NCBI RefSeq assembly: GCF_009711715.1
Contig: NZ_VENF01000004.1
Location: 124,001 to 188,000 of the forward strand
DNA from: Methylophaga sp.
GTDB taxonomy: Bacteria > Pseudomonadota > Gammaproteobacteria > Nitrosococcales > Methylophagaceae
DNA: 64,000 nt
Reading direction: 5' to 3'
Program-made: the position numbers and the translations under genes
Notes under the pieces: model-generated
Told to the model about the DNA's origin: nothing
Databases searched by the model: none
Seen by the model: the letters and a program-made list of their open reading frames with translations, nothing else
Shown here: in pieces, positions 10,070 through 19,583 of the stretch
Layout of the letters: every line of letters starts with the position of its first letter
Numbering within the stretch: position 1 is the first letter of the stretch

Positions 10070-11272
10070 CTACTTGATGGTGCTGCCGGCCTGTTCCAGC
10101 ATCAGGTTCAGCCCGGTTTTGTATGTGTCGGCAGCGGCCTCGGGTTTACCCTGTGCTGTCTGCACTTCAGCCAGCACCTGATAGGTTTCACCGCGGGGGC
10201 CATGTTGCAGGCTGCTAAGCAGATATTCCTCGGCTTTGGTCCACAGGGAATTGGCTTTGGCCAGCCGTCCCAGCGTCAGCAGCAACCAGGGATTATCACG
10301 ATGGTTCTTGAGCCATTTTTCAGCCAGCGCCAGACGTTTTAATAAGTCCCCCTGAGCGAGCCGGCCATATTGGTATATCAGGGCATCACTCCAGTCTTTA
10401 CGCAGAAACTGCTCGATCAGGCTCAGTGCTTGTTCAGCTTCCCCTTGTCTGACCAGGCCTTCGATGTAGGGTTTGAGCATCGCTTCGTGCTGCCGCTGAC
10501 GCGCTGGCGACTTCTGCCAGACATCATCCATTTTGCGCCAGTCCTGACGCTGTAAGGCCGCTTCCAGCTGGCCAACAGCGGCATCCAGACTCAGTGCCTG
10601 AACTTCGTTGTTCTCCAGCACATGACGTTTACGCAGATCGGGCAGGACTGACTGCACATCCTGCCACTGATCCATATCCTGATACAGCGACTGCAGCAGT
10701 TGTAAAACGTAGGGGTGCTTGGGTGCCATTTCGCGTAAATGCTGCAAGGTCGCGAGCGCTTGTTCTTTCTGTCCGGCAGAAATCTGTAATTCTGCCTGTA
10801 CAACGCCAACAGCAATATCAGCCCCTTCGGTTGTCTCATGGGCCAGCCGCAGGTAGTTATCACGCCGATCCGCCGCATTCTGTTTTTGTGCCGCCCGGGC
10901 ACCGGCAAGATAATGCAGCAGGGGCGTTTCGCTGTGACTGGCATGACGGATCAAGGTTCGTTCGGCTTCCGCCCAGCGCCCTTCTTCCAGCGTAATCAGA
11001 CCGCGGGTTAATGCCCGGTTGGCGCGTTTATGGCGCTGTGTTTCTTTCCAGTTGGCGAGTTTCGCCGGTGATTGCTTGACCAGAACCAGACTGCGTAACA
11101 GCAGGTAACCCGCCACCAGCAGCAAAATGAAAACAGCTGAAAAAACCACCAGTGAAGTTTCCAGACTCCAGCTGCCGTACTGCAGCAGCACAAAACCGGG
11201 CTCGAAATCAGCCGCCCAGATCACGGCGGCACCGAAGGCAAGCGCGAGGGCAACGACGAGCAGGATTTTCAT
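10070..11272 (-). CDS. hemY: HemY, heme-biosynthesis-associated TPR membrane protein
   Basis: 400 residues. Two N-terminal membrane segments (about 2-20 and 40-62) precede a long helical region with TPR-like repeats (LLHYLAGARAAQKQNA, LLLTLGRLAKANSLWTKAEEYL, EVQTAQGKPEAAADTYKTGL). This is the gammaproteobacterial HemY encoded at the end of hemCDXY operons, not the Gram-positive protoporphyrinogen oxidase of the same name. It is thought to affect late heme synthesis. Its start overlaps hemX by 4 bases. Confidence 0.9.
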   Translation of the reverse strand: MKILLVVALALAFGAAVIWAADFEPGFVLLQYGSWSLETSLVVFSAVFILLLVAGYLLLRSLVLVKQSPAKLANWKETQRHKRANRALTRGLITLEEGRWAEAERTLIRHASHSETPLLHYLAGARAAQKQNAADRRDNYLRLAHETTEGADIAVGVVQAELQISAGQKEQALATLQHLREMAPKHPYVLQLLQSLYQDMDQWQDVQSVLPDLRKRHVLENNEVQALSLDAAVGQLEAALQRQDWRKMDDVWQKSPARQRQHEAMLKPYIEGLVRQGEAEQALSLIEQFLRKDWSDALIYQYGRLAQGDLLKRLALAEKWLKNHRDNPWLLLTLGRLAKANSLWTKAEEYLLSSLQHGPRGETYQVLAEVQTAQGKPEAAADTYKTGLNLMLEQAGSTIK

Positions 11273-12294
11273 TGCTGATACTCCTCAAGCCAATTCAGAG
11301 AACCGGAAATATCCGGGATGCTGATATTGATTTGTGAATCCTGCAGCTGTTTGAGGGTATTCAGCATCGCATCACGCTGATCACCGGTGAAATATTGCTG
11401 CAGCCAGTCAATGGCGGTTTGCAGGCTGTGCTGGTAATTGTCGTTGTCCGCATTCAGCAGTGCCAGTCTCGCGCTTTCCAGCTGTAAACGCAGATTCTGA
11501 TACAGGAAGTAACGCTGCTCCGGCACCAGTACCGCGGCTTCGCCGGTTTGATCATGACGAATCACCACCAGTGAGCGCATTTGCTGCCAGATATCCTCCA
11601 AGGCCTGCTTCCAGCCCGCGTCCACCTGTGCAGCTGAAGACAGGCTCTCGGACTCATCAAGCTCAACTTCCGGACCTTTTTTCACCCGCAGGGTCTGCAC
11701 ATGATTAGCCGCTGTCTGCAGTTTGATGGCGATACCGGCGGTATCAATATCGGCCAGGGCTTCAAGATCCATCACTTCTTCGGCTATCAGCGCGCGCAGT
11801 GGATGCAGACGATAGTCCGACAGCGCCTGAATTTGTTTGTCGGCCATATTCAGGGCCCGGATGGCGCCATCCACGTCATGCGCCAGCAACGCCCGCTGAT
11901 TGGCGACATTCAGCAAATACTGGATTTCCTGCAAAGCCCAGGTTCTCTTCAGTTCGTCACTGGTCAGGGTTTCGCGGGAGATAAACTCTTCCAGCTTGTC
12001 GGACTGAGCCTGCAGTTGTTCAATGAGCTTGCTGAGTTCACGCTGTTGCCGGCTGTAGTCCGATTGCACCGTCGCCAACTCGTCCTCAAGACTAGTGAAA
12101 CGTTCAGCCTGTTGTTGCTGCTGACTGTTTATCTGCTGATAAAGCCAGCCACCAGCGGCTATTAGCAACAGCAACAGAACCGCGAGGGCAATCCACACTA
12201 TCCTGTGATTCGCCGCCGTCGTTTCTTTGTCAGCAACCAGTTCCGCATCCTGAACGTTATCGTCGATTTGCTGTTTGTTTTCATTGTTTGCCAT
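11269..12294 (-). CDS. hemX: HemX, uroporphyrinogen-III C-methyltransferase-like membrane protein
   Basis: About 341 residues from the ATG at 12294 (MANNENKQQ); an in-frame ATG at 12312 would add six residues. A short acidic cytoplasmic segment is followed by one membrane helix (about residues 32-52), a Gln-rich coiled coil (QQINSQQQQQAERF) and a mainly helical periplasmic domain. The DUF513/HemX pattern is clear (RTWALQEIQYLLNVANQRALLAHDVD). Despite the common product name it has no SAM-dependent methyltransferase fold. It overlaps hemD by 14 bases. Confidence 0.88.
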   Translation of the reverse strand: MANNENKQQIDDNVQDAELVADKETTAANHRIVWIALAVLLLLLIAAGGWLYQQINSQQQQQAERFTSLEDELATVQSDYSRQQRELSKLIEQLQAQSDKLEEFISRETLTSDELKRTWALQEIQYLLNVANQRALLAHDVDGAIRALNMADKQIQALSDYRLHPLRALIAEEVMDLEALADIDTAGIAIKLQTAANHVQTLRVKKGPEVELDESESLSSAAQVDAGWKQALEDIWQQMRSLVVIRHDQTGEAAVLVPEQRYFLYQNLRLQLESARLALLNADNDNYQHSLQTAIDWLQQYFTGDQRDAMLNTLKQLQDSQINISIPDISGSLNWLEEYQQ

Positions 12295-13048
12295 GCTGTT
12301 TATCCATTTCAATCAATGTGTTTAACACCGCCGTATCACTGGCATCGGTACTGATTTCGACCCACCTGAAGCCCAGTGAACGGGCATGGTCTCTGATCCG
12401 CTCGCTGACCACTACCAATGGCTTGCAGAATAACTCGGCGCGAAATTCGGCAAGAATTCGGCACAGATTATCCAGACCGGTCACACTGGTACAGATTAGT
12501 TTGTCAGCATGCATCGCTCTGACACAGGCTGAGCGCTCATGCTGCGCCAGTGCTCTGCGATAAACTTCCACATAACTAATACTAGCACCTCTTTCCGTCA
12601 GGGTATCAGCAAGCAGTTCACGACCGCCAACCCCTCTGACAATAACCACCTGTCTGTTCTGCATGGCTTGCATCTCAGGCATTTGCAGCAGGCCCTCACT
12701 GCCGCTTGAGGTGTCGGGCTGGCAATCCACCGGCAGCCCGGCTTCACGCATAGCGCCGGCGGTACCGTCGCCCACCGCCGCCAGCTTTAGCTGCTCTGGC
12801 AAGGACTGTTGCCAGCCAGCCATAAAGCATTCCACTGCATTGCGACTCACAAAAATCAGCCAGTCGCTATGACTCAGCATTAAACTGCCCCAGGTATCAG
12901 GGGGCAAAGCGACAATGTCGATAACAGGAAAGCTGATTGCTTCGCCTCCAGCCTCTTCGATCAAACCGGTCAGCTTTGCAGCTTGCGCTTGCGGCCGGGT
13001 CACCAGAATTCTCTGGCCGGCCAGCGGTCTGTCAGTCACCATAAACAT
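12281..13048 (-). CDS. hemD: Uroporphyrinogen-III synthase
   Basis: 255 residues (start at 13048 or 13042, giving [18 protein letters not shown]). It shows the weakly conserved two-domain HemD pattern: [11 protein letters not shown] at the start, [14 protein letters not shown] in domain 1, [12 protein letters not shown] in domain 2 and a LVVVSERI strand near the end. It cyclises and inverts ring D of hydroxymethylbilane. It overlaps hemC by about 17 bases, as expected for consecutive steps of tetrapyrrole synthesis. Confidence 0.92.
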   Translation of the reverse strand: MFMVTDRPLAGQRILVTRPQAQAAKLTGLIEEAGGEAISFPVIDIVALPPDTWGSLMLSHSDWLIFVSRNAVECFMAGWQQSLPEQLKLAAVGDGTAGAMREAGLPVDCQPDTSSGSEGLLQMPEMQAMQNRQVVIVRGVGGRELLADTLTERGASISYVEVYRRALAQHERSACVRAMHADKLICTSVTGLDNLCRILAEFRAELFCKPLVVVSERIRDHARSLGFRWVEISTDASDTAVLNTLIEMDKQHGKQ

Positions 13049-13961
13049 CGCTGAGAATTTTGTCTGCGCCCTGCGCCAGCAGCATTTCTGCTACCGCTAT
13101 ACCAATAGCATCAGCATCCGCGGCCGGGCCGCGCTTTTCAGCATAAAGCGTCTGGGTGCCATCCGGTCTGCCCACCAGTCCTCGCAACCAGACTTCATCC
13201 CCTTCCAGCATCGCATAACCGGCGATCGGCACCTGACAGCCGCCCGCGAGGCGACGGTTAAGCGCCCGTTCGGCAGTGACGGTAATCGCTGTCAGCGAAT
13301 CATGGAGGGGTGCGATTAAGGCATTCATGAAGTCATCATCAATGCGGGTTTCAATGCCCAGTGCCCCCTGACCGATGGCCGGCAGACTCTGTTCGGGTGT
13401 CATCGCATTACGAATCCGGTCGTGAAAGCCGAGTCGCTGAAGGCCGGCCATGGCCAGGATAATCGCGTCAAACTGCCCCTCATCGAGCTTGCGCAGGCGA
13501 GTATTAACGTTACCGCGCAGTGGCAGCACTTCCAGATCAGGCCGGCGAGTCCGTGCCTGACATTCCCGGCGCAGGCTGGAAGTCCCCAGTTTTGCCCCAT
13601 GGGGCAGCTCATCAATACTGTTGTAGTGATTGGAAACGAAGGCATCGTGGGGCTCTTCACGTTTGCAGATGACCGGCAGGTGCAAGCCTTCAGGAAAATC
13701 GACCGGCACATCTTTCATCGAGTGCACCGCAATATCAGCGCGGCCGTCGAGCATGCCCTGCTCCAGTTCCTTAACAAACAGGCCTTTGCCCCCGACCTTG
13801 GCCAGAGGCGTGTCGAGGATAATATCGCCCTGGGTTTTCATGCCGATTAGTTCCACCTCGAGATCCGGATGCAAGGCCAGTAACTCGGCTTTAACAAACT
13901 CGGCCTGCCAGACGGCCAGTGGACTGTTGCGTGTGGCGATTCTTACAGTTTTTTTAGTCAT
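13032..13961 (-). CDS. hemC: Hydroxymethylbilane synthase (porphobilinogen deaminase)
   Basis: 309 residues, the normal length. It opens [15 protein letters not shown], carries [11 protein letters not shown] for substrate binding, and has the dipyrromethane-cofactor Cys in [14 protein letters not shown] (about residue 240). It polymerises four porphobilinogens. It is the first gene of the hemC-hemD-hemX-hemY operon and is divergent from argH with about 125 bases between. Confidence 0.97.
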   Translation of the reverse strand: MTKKTVRIATRNSPLAVWQAEFVKAELLALHPDLEVELIGMKTQGDIILDTPLAKVGGKGLFVKELEQGMLDGRADIAVHSMKDVPVDFPEGLHLPVICKREEPHDAFVSNHYNSIDELPHGAKLGTSSLRRECQARTRRPDLEVLPLRGNVNTRLRKLDEGQFDAIILAMAGLQRLGFHDRIRNAMTPEQSLPAIGQGALGIETRIDDDFMNALIAPLHDSLTAITVTAERALNRRLAGGCQVPIAGYAMLEGDEVWLRGLVGRPDGTQTLYAEKRGPAADADAIGIAVAEMLLAQGADKILSDVYGD

Positions 13962-14086
13962 TAATCTCGTCTTTCAAGCTTCTATATATACAAAATCACC
14001 GCTGATTCTAGCACTTTGACATCATCAGACCCGAATAAGCACGTTATAATGTCGCCCTGTTTCCCCAAACGCGATCAAGATTTATC

Positions 14087-15472
14087 ATGAGCACAGCCAA
14101 CAAGAAACTCTCTTCCGCGCGCCTGACCCAGCCTACCGATAAATTTGTCGAGGAATTTACTGCCTCGGTCATGTTTGACCAGCGCATGTTCCGTCAGGAT
14201 ATCCGCGGCTCCATCGCTCATGCGACCATGCTCAGCGAAGTCGGCGTGCTGACTGGAGAAGAGCGGGATCAGATCATTAAGGGCCTGCAGCAGATCGAAC
14301 AGGAAATCGAAAACGGCGACTTCGAATGGTCGATTGCCCAGGAAGATGTGCATATGAACATCGAGGCACGGCTGATTTCGCTGATCGGTGAAGTCGGCAA
14401 AAAGCTGCATACCGGCCGTTCCCGTAATGATCAGGTCGCGACTGATGTGCGGCTGTATCTGCGTGACATGATTGCACCGATTCGTTCTGAACTGAACCGC
14501 CTGCAGGACGCGCTGCTGGAAGTCGCTGAGCGTGAAGCTGACACCATCATGCCCGGCTTCACCCATCTGCAGACCGCACAACCGGTCACCTTCGGTCACC
14601 ATATGCTGGCCTGGTATGAAATGCTGGTGCGCGATGCCGAACGTCTCGATGATTGCGAAAAACGCGTTAATACCATGCCACTGGGTGCAGCGGCACTGGC
14701 TGGCACCACCTTTCCGATTGACCGTGCGATGACTGCCAATCTGCTGGGTTTTGACCGTATCTGCCAGAACTCACTGGATGCCGTCAGTGACCGTGACTTC
14801 GCCATTGAATTCAACAGCTTTGCCTCGATCCTGATGATGCATCTGTCACGCTTCTCGGAAGAACTGATTATCTGGTCCTCAGCCCAGTTTGATTACGTCG
14901 ATCTGGGGGACGCTTTCTGCACCGGTTCTTCAATCATGCCGCAGAAGAAAAATCCGGATGTACCCGAACTCATCCGTGGCAAAACCAGCCGCGTCTACGG
15001 CAACATGTTCAACCTGCTGACCCTGATGAAGAACCAGCCACTGGCCTATAACAAGGACAACCAGGAAGACAAGGAACCGCTGTTCGATACTATCGACACC
15101 CTGTTGGGCTCCCTGCGGGTTTATGCCGATATGATGTCAGCGATCAGCGTCAAAGCAGACAATATGCGTGAATCGGCACTGCGCGGTTACGCCACAGCCA
15201 CTGATCTGGCTGATTACCTTGTTCGTAAAGGTACGCCATTCCGTGATGCCCATGAGGTGGTTGGTCTGTCGGTCGCTTATGGTCTCAAACATAAAAAAGA
15301 TCTGTCGGCGATGAGCCTGGAGGAACTGCAACAGTTTTCCAGTCAGATCGAAGCCGATGTATTTGATGTCCTGACACTGGAAGGCTCGGTCGCCGCGCGT
15401 AACCATCTGGGTGGTACGGCGCCGGAACAGGTACGTGCCGCAATTAAAAGAGCCCGTTCAAGCCGCTCCTGA
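14087..15472 (+). CDS. argH: Argininosuccinate lyase
   Basis: 461 residues. The fumarase/aspartase superfamily signature [12 protein letters not shown] is at about residues 281-292, with the catalytic Ser in its loop. [13 protein letters not shown] (near 106) and [15 protein letters not shown] (near 160) are the other conserved stretches. It releases arginine and fumarate from argininosuccinate. It stands alone, divergent from hemC, an arrangement found in other gammaproteobacteria. Confidence 0.97.
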   Translation: MSTANKKLSSARLTQPTDKFVEEFTASVMFDQRMFRQDIRGSIAHATMLSEVGVLTGEERDQIIKGLQQIEQEIENGDFEWSIAQEDVHMNIEARLISLIGEVGKKLHTGRSRNDQVATDVRLYLRDMIAPIRSELNRLQDALLEVAEREADTIMPGFTHLQTAQPVTFGHHMLAWYEMLVRDAERLDDCEKRVNTMPLGAAALAGTTFPIDRAMTANLLGFDRICQNSLDAVSDRDFAIEFNSFASILMMHLSRFSEELIIWSSAQFDYVDLGDAFCTGSSIMPQKKNPDVPELIRGKTSRVYGNMFNLLTLMKNQPLAYNKDNQEDKEPLFDTIDTLLGSLRVYADMMSAISVKADNMRESALRGYATATDLADYLVRKGTPFRDAHEVVGLSVAYGLKHKKDLSAMSLEELQQFSSQIEADVFDVLTLEGSVAARNHLGGTAPEQVRAAIKRARSSRS

Positions 15473-15672
15473 AGTCATAAATCAAGGCAAGTGTTTGATG
15501 CTCAATCAGCCGGATAAGCCAAAAGCTTAATCCGTCTTTTTATTTCCTTTTGACAGCATTTATCCTGTTCAGCCCATTTCCATTTTTATCATTTCGATTC
15601 GGAACTTGGTCACATTTCATCGTAGCGAAGCTTGTCATACTTTGCCCTCCCCAATACCAAAGGAGGTGGGCC

Positions 15673-16101
15673 ATGAAATCGCATTATTCGATGCTTATTT
15701 TGTTCGCTCTGTCTATGTCCAGTCCCGCTTTTTCTGATGATACCTCTGCACAGGCCGGGGCCAATACGGAAGTCGAGGCCGAAGCTGAGACCGGCTTCAT
15801 TGGTAAAACCTGGAACAACATCAAAGAGACACTGGGTGTTGATGACAACAATCAGGCCGATAAAAGCTCGCAGCCTGAAAACGATAAAGCCTATTCAACA
15901 GGTGAAAAGGAACAGGCTGATGTCAGGGAAGGCGCCGAGGCCCGCATGGAACGCAGTCAGGAAATGCAGAAGCAATATCAGGATAAAGCCCGTGAGGCGA
16001 TAAAAGATGGCGAAGACACTGTCGGGGAAACGGTAAAACAGGGACAAGAAACAGATACCAAAGCCGGTGCCGAAGCAGAAGCTGGCATCAGTGCAGACTA
16101 A
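15673..16101 (+). CDS. Small exported Ala/Glu-rich hypothetical protein
   Basis: 142 residues from the ATG at 15673, which follows a strong AGGAGG site at 15661. A signal peptide (residues 1-21, cleavage after SPAFS) leads into a highly charged, low-complexity chain rich in Ala, Glu, Lys and Gln with repeated short stretches such as TEVEAEAET near the start and KAGAEAEAGIS at the end. It is predicted to be helical or disordered in the periplasm. No family is recognised and no function is proposed. An 8-bp GC-rich hairpin without a T run follows at 16125-16142. Confidence 0.7.
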   Translation: MKSHYSMLILFALSMSSPAFSDDTSAQAGANTEVEAEAETGFIGKTWNNIKETLGVDDNNQADKSSQPENDKAYSTGEKEQADVREGAEARMERSQEMQKQYQDKAREAIKDGEDTVGETVKQGQETDTKAGAEAEAGISAD

Positions 16102-16262
16102 TGAACTGACACGGTTCTGTCCCGGTCCCGGCAGGCCGGGACGGAATTGCAATTAGCAGCCCTTAACTGGTCAGCCTCAACAGATAACGCCTGAATACGA
16201 ACTATCAGAGGTGTTTCTGTTGGCCTTGGAGATCGGTTTCCAAATCTATTGAAATCTCATTT

Positions 16263-16281
16263 AATAATGATTATCATTTGT
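16263..16281. promoter_or_regulatory. Fur box upstream of flavodoxin
   Basis: Fourteen of 19 bases match the palindromic Fur consensus, with the core AATAATGATTATCATT. It ends 29 bases before the flavodoxin start at 16310, a position where Fur-Fe2+ would block transcription. Repression when iron is plentiful is inferred. Confidence 0.8.
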
Positions 16282-16309
16282 ATTTTAAGGGTTAATTAGG
16301 ATCAAATGC

Positions 16310-16825
16310 ATGATTGCTGTGATTTACGGCTCCACCACCGGCAATACTTCAGATGCCGCCGTTAAAATTCAGGACATTCTGGGTGAAGAAGAAGTCGAGT
16401 TATTTGATGTGAAAGATGTCGGCCTGGATGCGCTGGCGTATTTCGACAATATTATTTTTGCCATTCCCACCTGGGACTATGGTGAAGTACAGACCGACTG
16501 GCAGGATGTCTGGAATGATATCGACGCGGTTGACTTCAGTCACAAGACGGTCGCCTTTCTGGGGATGGGCGATCAGTTCGCTTACGCCGAATGGTTTCAG
16601 GATGCGATGGGCATGTTGCATGACAAGGTCAAAGCGCGCGGCGCAACCATCATCGGCCACTGGCCGGTGACCGGTTATGAGTTCGACGAGTCCAAGGCAT
16701 TAACTGAAGACAAACAGCATTTTGTCGGTCTGGCGCTGGATGAGGATTGTCAGCCGGGCCAGACCGAACAGCGGCTGAATGACTGGTGTGAGCTCATCAA
16801 AACGGGTTTCCTGGCACCAGCCTGA
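16310..16825 (+). CDS. fldA: Long-chain flavodoxin
   Basis: 171 residues, typical of long-chain flavodoxins. The FMN phosphate loop GSTTGNTSDAA is at residues 7-17, the first isoalloxazine loop is around IPTWDYGEVQ (near 55), and the second contains GMGDQFAYAEWF (near 87). Flavodoxin replaces ferredoxin as low-potential electron carrier when iron is short. The Fur box just upstream fits that role. A strong terminator follows. Confidence 0.93.
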   Translation: MIAVIYGSTTGNTSDAAVKIQDILGEEEVELFDVKDVGLDALAYFDNIIFAIPTWDYGEVQTDWQDVWNDIDAVDFSHKTVAFLGMGDQFAYAEWFQDAMGMLHDKVKARGATIIGHWPVTGYEFDESKALTEDKQHFVGLALDEDCQPGQTEQRLNDWCELIKTGFLAPA

Positions 16826-16840
16826 TCCACTCTGAATATA

Positions 16841-16879
16841 AAAGGGGGCTGACGACAAAGCTCATCAGCCCCCTTTTTT
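16841..16879 (+). terminator. Rho-independent terminator after flavodoxin
   Basis: A 12-bp stem (AAAGGGGGCTGA pairing with TCAGCCCCCTTT) is followed by more T residues. It lies 16 bases after the flavodoxin stop. It may also stop the convergent DUF3325 operon, though the T run is weaker in that direction. Confidence 0.88.
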
Positions 16880-16894
16880 ATCGCTGAATAAAAC

Positions 16895-17224
16895 TCAGGC
16901 TTTAGCAACAAACAATGGCGGACAGATAATTTTCAGCGCCGCCGGGCGATGACTCAGCATCATCGCCACGCTGAAAGCGGCAACAGCCAATAACATAACC
17001 CAAACCAACACCGCCATCGAGGGATGATCGGCCTTCAAACAGAACACCGCTGACAGCGATAAGAAAACCCAGCCAGTCAGTTTCAGGCGACCTGTTTCAG
17101 GCAGCGTTCTGCTTTCCGGAAAGACCTGTTGCCAGTGCGTTTCATAAGCCAACGCCAGCCAGCCCATACTCAACACCGCTGCCACCACAGCTGCGATTAA
17201 CCACATTGTCTCAGTCATAGGCAT
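16895..17224 (-). CDS. DUF3325-like small membrane protein of an iron-uptake operon
   Basis: 109 residues with three or four hydrophobic segments. It is the last gene of a tight minus-strand operon after the PepSY-domain protein, overlapping it by 14 bases. Small membrane proteins of the DUF3325 and DUF3649 types commonly flank PepSY reductase-like genes near ferric-siderophore receptors, and this is the basis of the family name here. No catalytic residues are visible. The function is probably accessory to iron release or reduction. Confidence 0.7.
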   Translation of the reverse strand: MPMTETMWLIAAVVAAVLSMGWLALAYETHWQQVFPESRTLPETGRLKLTGWVFLSLSAVFCLKADHPSMAVLVWVMLLAVAAFSVAMMLSHRPAALKIICPPLFVAKA

Positions 17225-18908
17225 TCACCTGTTTATTGCGGCTCAGCGCATCGTCAATTTTCTGTTCAGTGACCGGTGCCCGCAGTTTCGCCGCAGCATA
17301 AAAGGCGATCAGCGCCGTCACTATCAGGCTCAAATCAACACCGGCGACAGCCCAGTAAGTGTCAGTAAAGACAGTCTTGATCAGATGATCTCCCGTAGTC
17401 ACCCAGTTGAGGCCCACGGCGCAGAGACTCATCAAGCCCAACAGCAAGGACTGCTCACGCCAGGCCGGATTATACCTTGCCTTGGCCACGGGCGAACTGC
17501 GCCAGGCAGCATGCAAAAAGGCCAAACCCCATACTGACCAGAAAATGGTTTGCTCCCATTGCCCCTTGCCGGCAAGATCGGCGGGTAACAGGCGATTCGC
17601 CACCAGCATGCCGACCGCTGCGAGCACCATGCCGGTCACCGTGGTGACGGCTAAAGCATCGACGATACGGCTGCCTTGACTGCCATTTCTTGCATGTTTG
17701 GCTTTGCGTTTTTCAACAAAGAGGATAAAGCCAGTGGCAATACAAATCGCCCCCAGCAGACCACCAAAGACATAAAGCCAGCGCAGCATCCAGTGCTCAA
17801 AGTGCTGCAAATGCAGGCCGGTCAGAAACTCATCGATGGATGACACGACGCTCCGGGGCGGTTCCTCACGGATGACTTCACCGGTGCTGGCTTTGAAGTG
17901 AATGCCCTCCCCCACCAGCGCCACGCGGTCACTACCAGCGCGGTAAATACTCACATAACCGTTTTCGTCGCCTAAATGATTCATGCTCAAGAAACCGACC
18001 TCTCCGGCCATATTCCGCTCGGCCCAGCGCCGCTTGGCTTCAGCGACCATGGCATCCACAGAGGCTAAAGGCGCCGGAATTCCGGCTGGCTCGTGAGGCA
18101 GCCCTTTGCGCTCTGCCTCCAGCATCTCATGATGCTCATGCAGGGGTTTCAGCGTGGTATGCGTCACCGGCAGATAAATATTGCTGGCAAAAATGACCAG
18201 CGCGGTAAAAGCAAAGAAAAAGTGAAACGGCAGCGCCACCACCCCGGTCATATTGTGCAAATCGAGACTGCTGCGAAACAGGTTTTTCCAGGGTCGAAAG
18301 GTAAAAAACTCGCGGAAAATTTTGCGGTGAATAATGATGCCGCTGACCAGGCCTGCCAGCATGACCAGTGCAGCCAGACCGACAATCCAGTAGCCCAGCA
18401 TCATCCAGTTAAGGTTGAGACTGAAGTGCATGGGGTAAAACCAGTCGCTGCCAATCTTCAGGGCATCATCGTTCAGCATCTCCCCGGTGGCAGGATTGAC
18501 GGTGGCGCGGCCATGTACATGCTGGTGATCATCAGCCGGATCGATAGGCTGGTTGGGGATGGCAAACTCACCACCAATCAGCAGCACCGGATCACGATGC
18601 GTGGTGTAGGCAAACAGCGACTCCAGTTTCAGTGTTTCCGGGTCTGGCAAAGTCCCGACCACACGACGCTCGGTGGCAGCCATATCCACCGGATCCGGCT
18701 GAAGCTGCTGATAAATCGGTTTGAGAACATTGTCAAAGGACGGCATGGGCTGCGGCTCAAAGCGGGTATCAGGAATGGCCCAGCGATCGATTTCCCGGTC
18801 AAACACGGAAAGCGCGCCGAAGAAAAAGCAAATCATCAGCACAAAGCCCAGTACCAAACCCATCCAGGTGTGGACCCAGCCCATAGACATGCGTAGAGAA
18901 TTAAACAT
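17211..18908 (-). CDS. PepSY-associated transmembrane (PepSY_TM) protein, probable ferric-siderophore reductase component
   Basis: 565 residues. The N-terminal membrane helix sits in MSMGWVHTWMGLVLGFVLMI, with the His-containing WVHTWMG motif of this family. A periplasmic region follows, then HRKIFREFFTFRPWKNLFRSSLDLH before further helices, and HLQHFEHWMLRWLYVFGGLLGA. His residues in the helices could carry heme. PepSY_TM proteins next to siderophore receptors are considered inner-membrane reductases that free iron from siderophores. It lies between the DUF3325- and DUF3649-like genes. Confidence 0.85.
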   Translation of the reverse strand: MFNSLRMSMGWVHTWMGLVLGFVLMICFFFGALSVFDREIDRWAIPDTRFEPQPMPSFDNVLKPIYQQLQPDPVDMAATERRVVGTLPDPETLKLESLFAYTTHRDPVLLIGGEFAIPNQPIDPADDHQHVHGRATVNPATGEMLNDDALKIGSDWFYPMHFSLNLNWMMLGYWIVGLAALVMLAGLVSGIIIHRKIFREFFTFRPWKNLFRSSLDLHNMTGVVALPFHFFFAFTALVIFASNIYLPVTHTTLKPLHEHHEMLEAERKGLPHEPAGIPAPLASVDAMVAEAKRRWAERNMAGEVGFLSMNHLGDENGYVSIYRAGSDRVALVGEGIHFKASTGEVIREEPPRSVVSSIDEFLTGLHLQHFEHWMLRWLYVFGGLLGAICIATGFILFVEKRKAKHARNGSQGSRIVDALAVTTVTGMVLAAVGMLVANRLLPADLAGKGQWEQTIFWSVWGLAFLHAAWRSSPVAKARYNPAWREQSLLLGLMSLCAVGLNWVTTGDHLIKTVFTDTYWAVAGVDLSLIVTALIAFYAAAKLRAPVTEQKIDDALSRNKQVNAYD

Positions 18909-18918
18909 CAGCGCGCTC

Positions 18919-19212
18919 CTAACTCAACAGACTGGTTTGTAGCATTAAGCCAATCAGCATCATCACGCCGGCGCCCCCAGCCAGCACCAGCCAGACACGG
19001 ATCATGCTGGCAGCGGCAAATGTCCATAAAAACAGCCCCAGAAACACCAGAAAGGCGACAAGCGAGATGGCCGTTTCAGCCTCGTGAAAATCAATACCCA
19101 AAGCAACCAGAGTGGCGATAGCCAGCACGCTGAAGCCCCAGGTGAAGGCATAGCCTCCGAATACCGCCGCAATAATGCGGTTAATTGTCTGCAAAGCATC
19201 TTGCGAAATCAT
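18919..19212 (-). CDS. DUF3649-like small membrane protein, iron-uptake associated
   Basis: 97 residues, three hydrophobic segments. The pattern INRIIAAVFGGYAFTWGFSVLA and a later FLWTFAAASMIRVWLVLAGGA resembles DUF3649 proteins found with PepSY_TM genes. It is first in the three-gene minus-strand operon, 10 bases upstream of the PepSY gene. A Fur-box-like sequence lies about 185 bases upstream. Confidence 0.72.
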   Translation of the reverse strand: MISQDALQTINRIIAAVFGGYAFTWGFSVLAIATLVALGIDFHEAETAISLVAFLVFLGLFLWTFAAASMIRVWLVLAGGAGVMMLIGLMLQTSLLS

Positions 19213-19583
19213 TCAGTCACCATGGTCAGAGTCTGGTTATGGATTTTTCTGTTTCCAGCGTGGTACTGCGCCATGGAAATCTGCCGAAAGTTCAAGTCAG
19301 CGCCAAGGCTTCCCTTCGGTTATTCCCTGCCAGAAATCACTTCTCAGCGCTGCCGGTAAAAACTGCGGCAGAATTTATGAACAGAACACCTCATTAATAA
19401 TGCGATACATTATCGTTTACGCTTCGTTTTGGCAATATGTCCGTGCCGGAATATGCCCTGCCATGGATATGCGCCTTGAGTGGAGAGGCCGGTTCGGGCA
19501 TATTTCCTGCTGAAGCCACTGCAACTGTACAGCTCTCAAGACGCATGTTAGTTTTTGCGGCAAATCAATGAAAAGGTACGCTA
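19213..19583. other. Divergent intergenic region with a Fur-like site
   Basis: 371 bases between the leftward DUF3649-PepSY-DUF3325 operon and the rightward flavin-oxidase-like gene. Apart from the Fur-like palindrome at 19396-19414 I see no convincing gene: the open frames here lack good ribosome sites and have no recognisable family. Confidence 0.5.
19396..19414. promoter_or_regulatory. Probable Fur box between divergent genes
   Basis: Fourteen of 19 bases match the Fur consensus (AATAATGCGATACATTATC), with well conserved outer arms AATAATG and CATTATC. It lies 184 bases upstream of the DUF3649 start and 170 bases upstream of the rightward gene, so it could serve either. Confidence 0.6.

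Noticed and set aside
18093..18896. Long open frame antisense to the PepSY gene
   Set aside because: No ribosome site or family; explained by the opposite-strand coding sequence.
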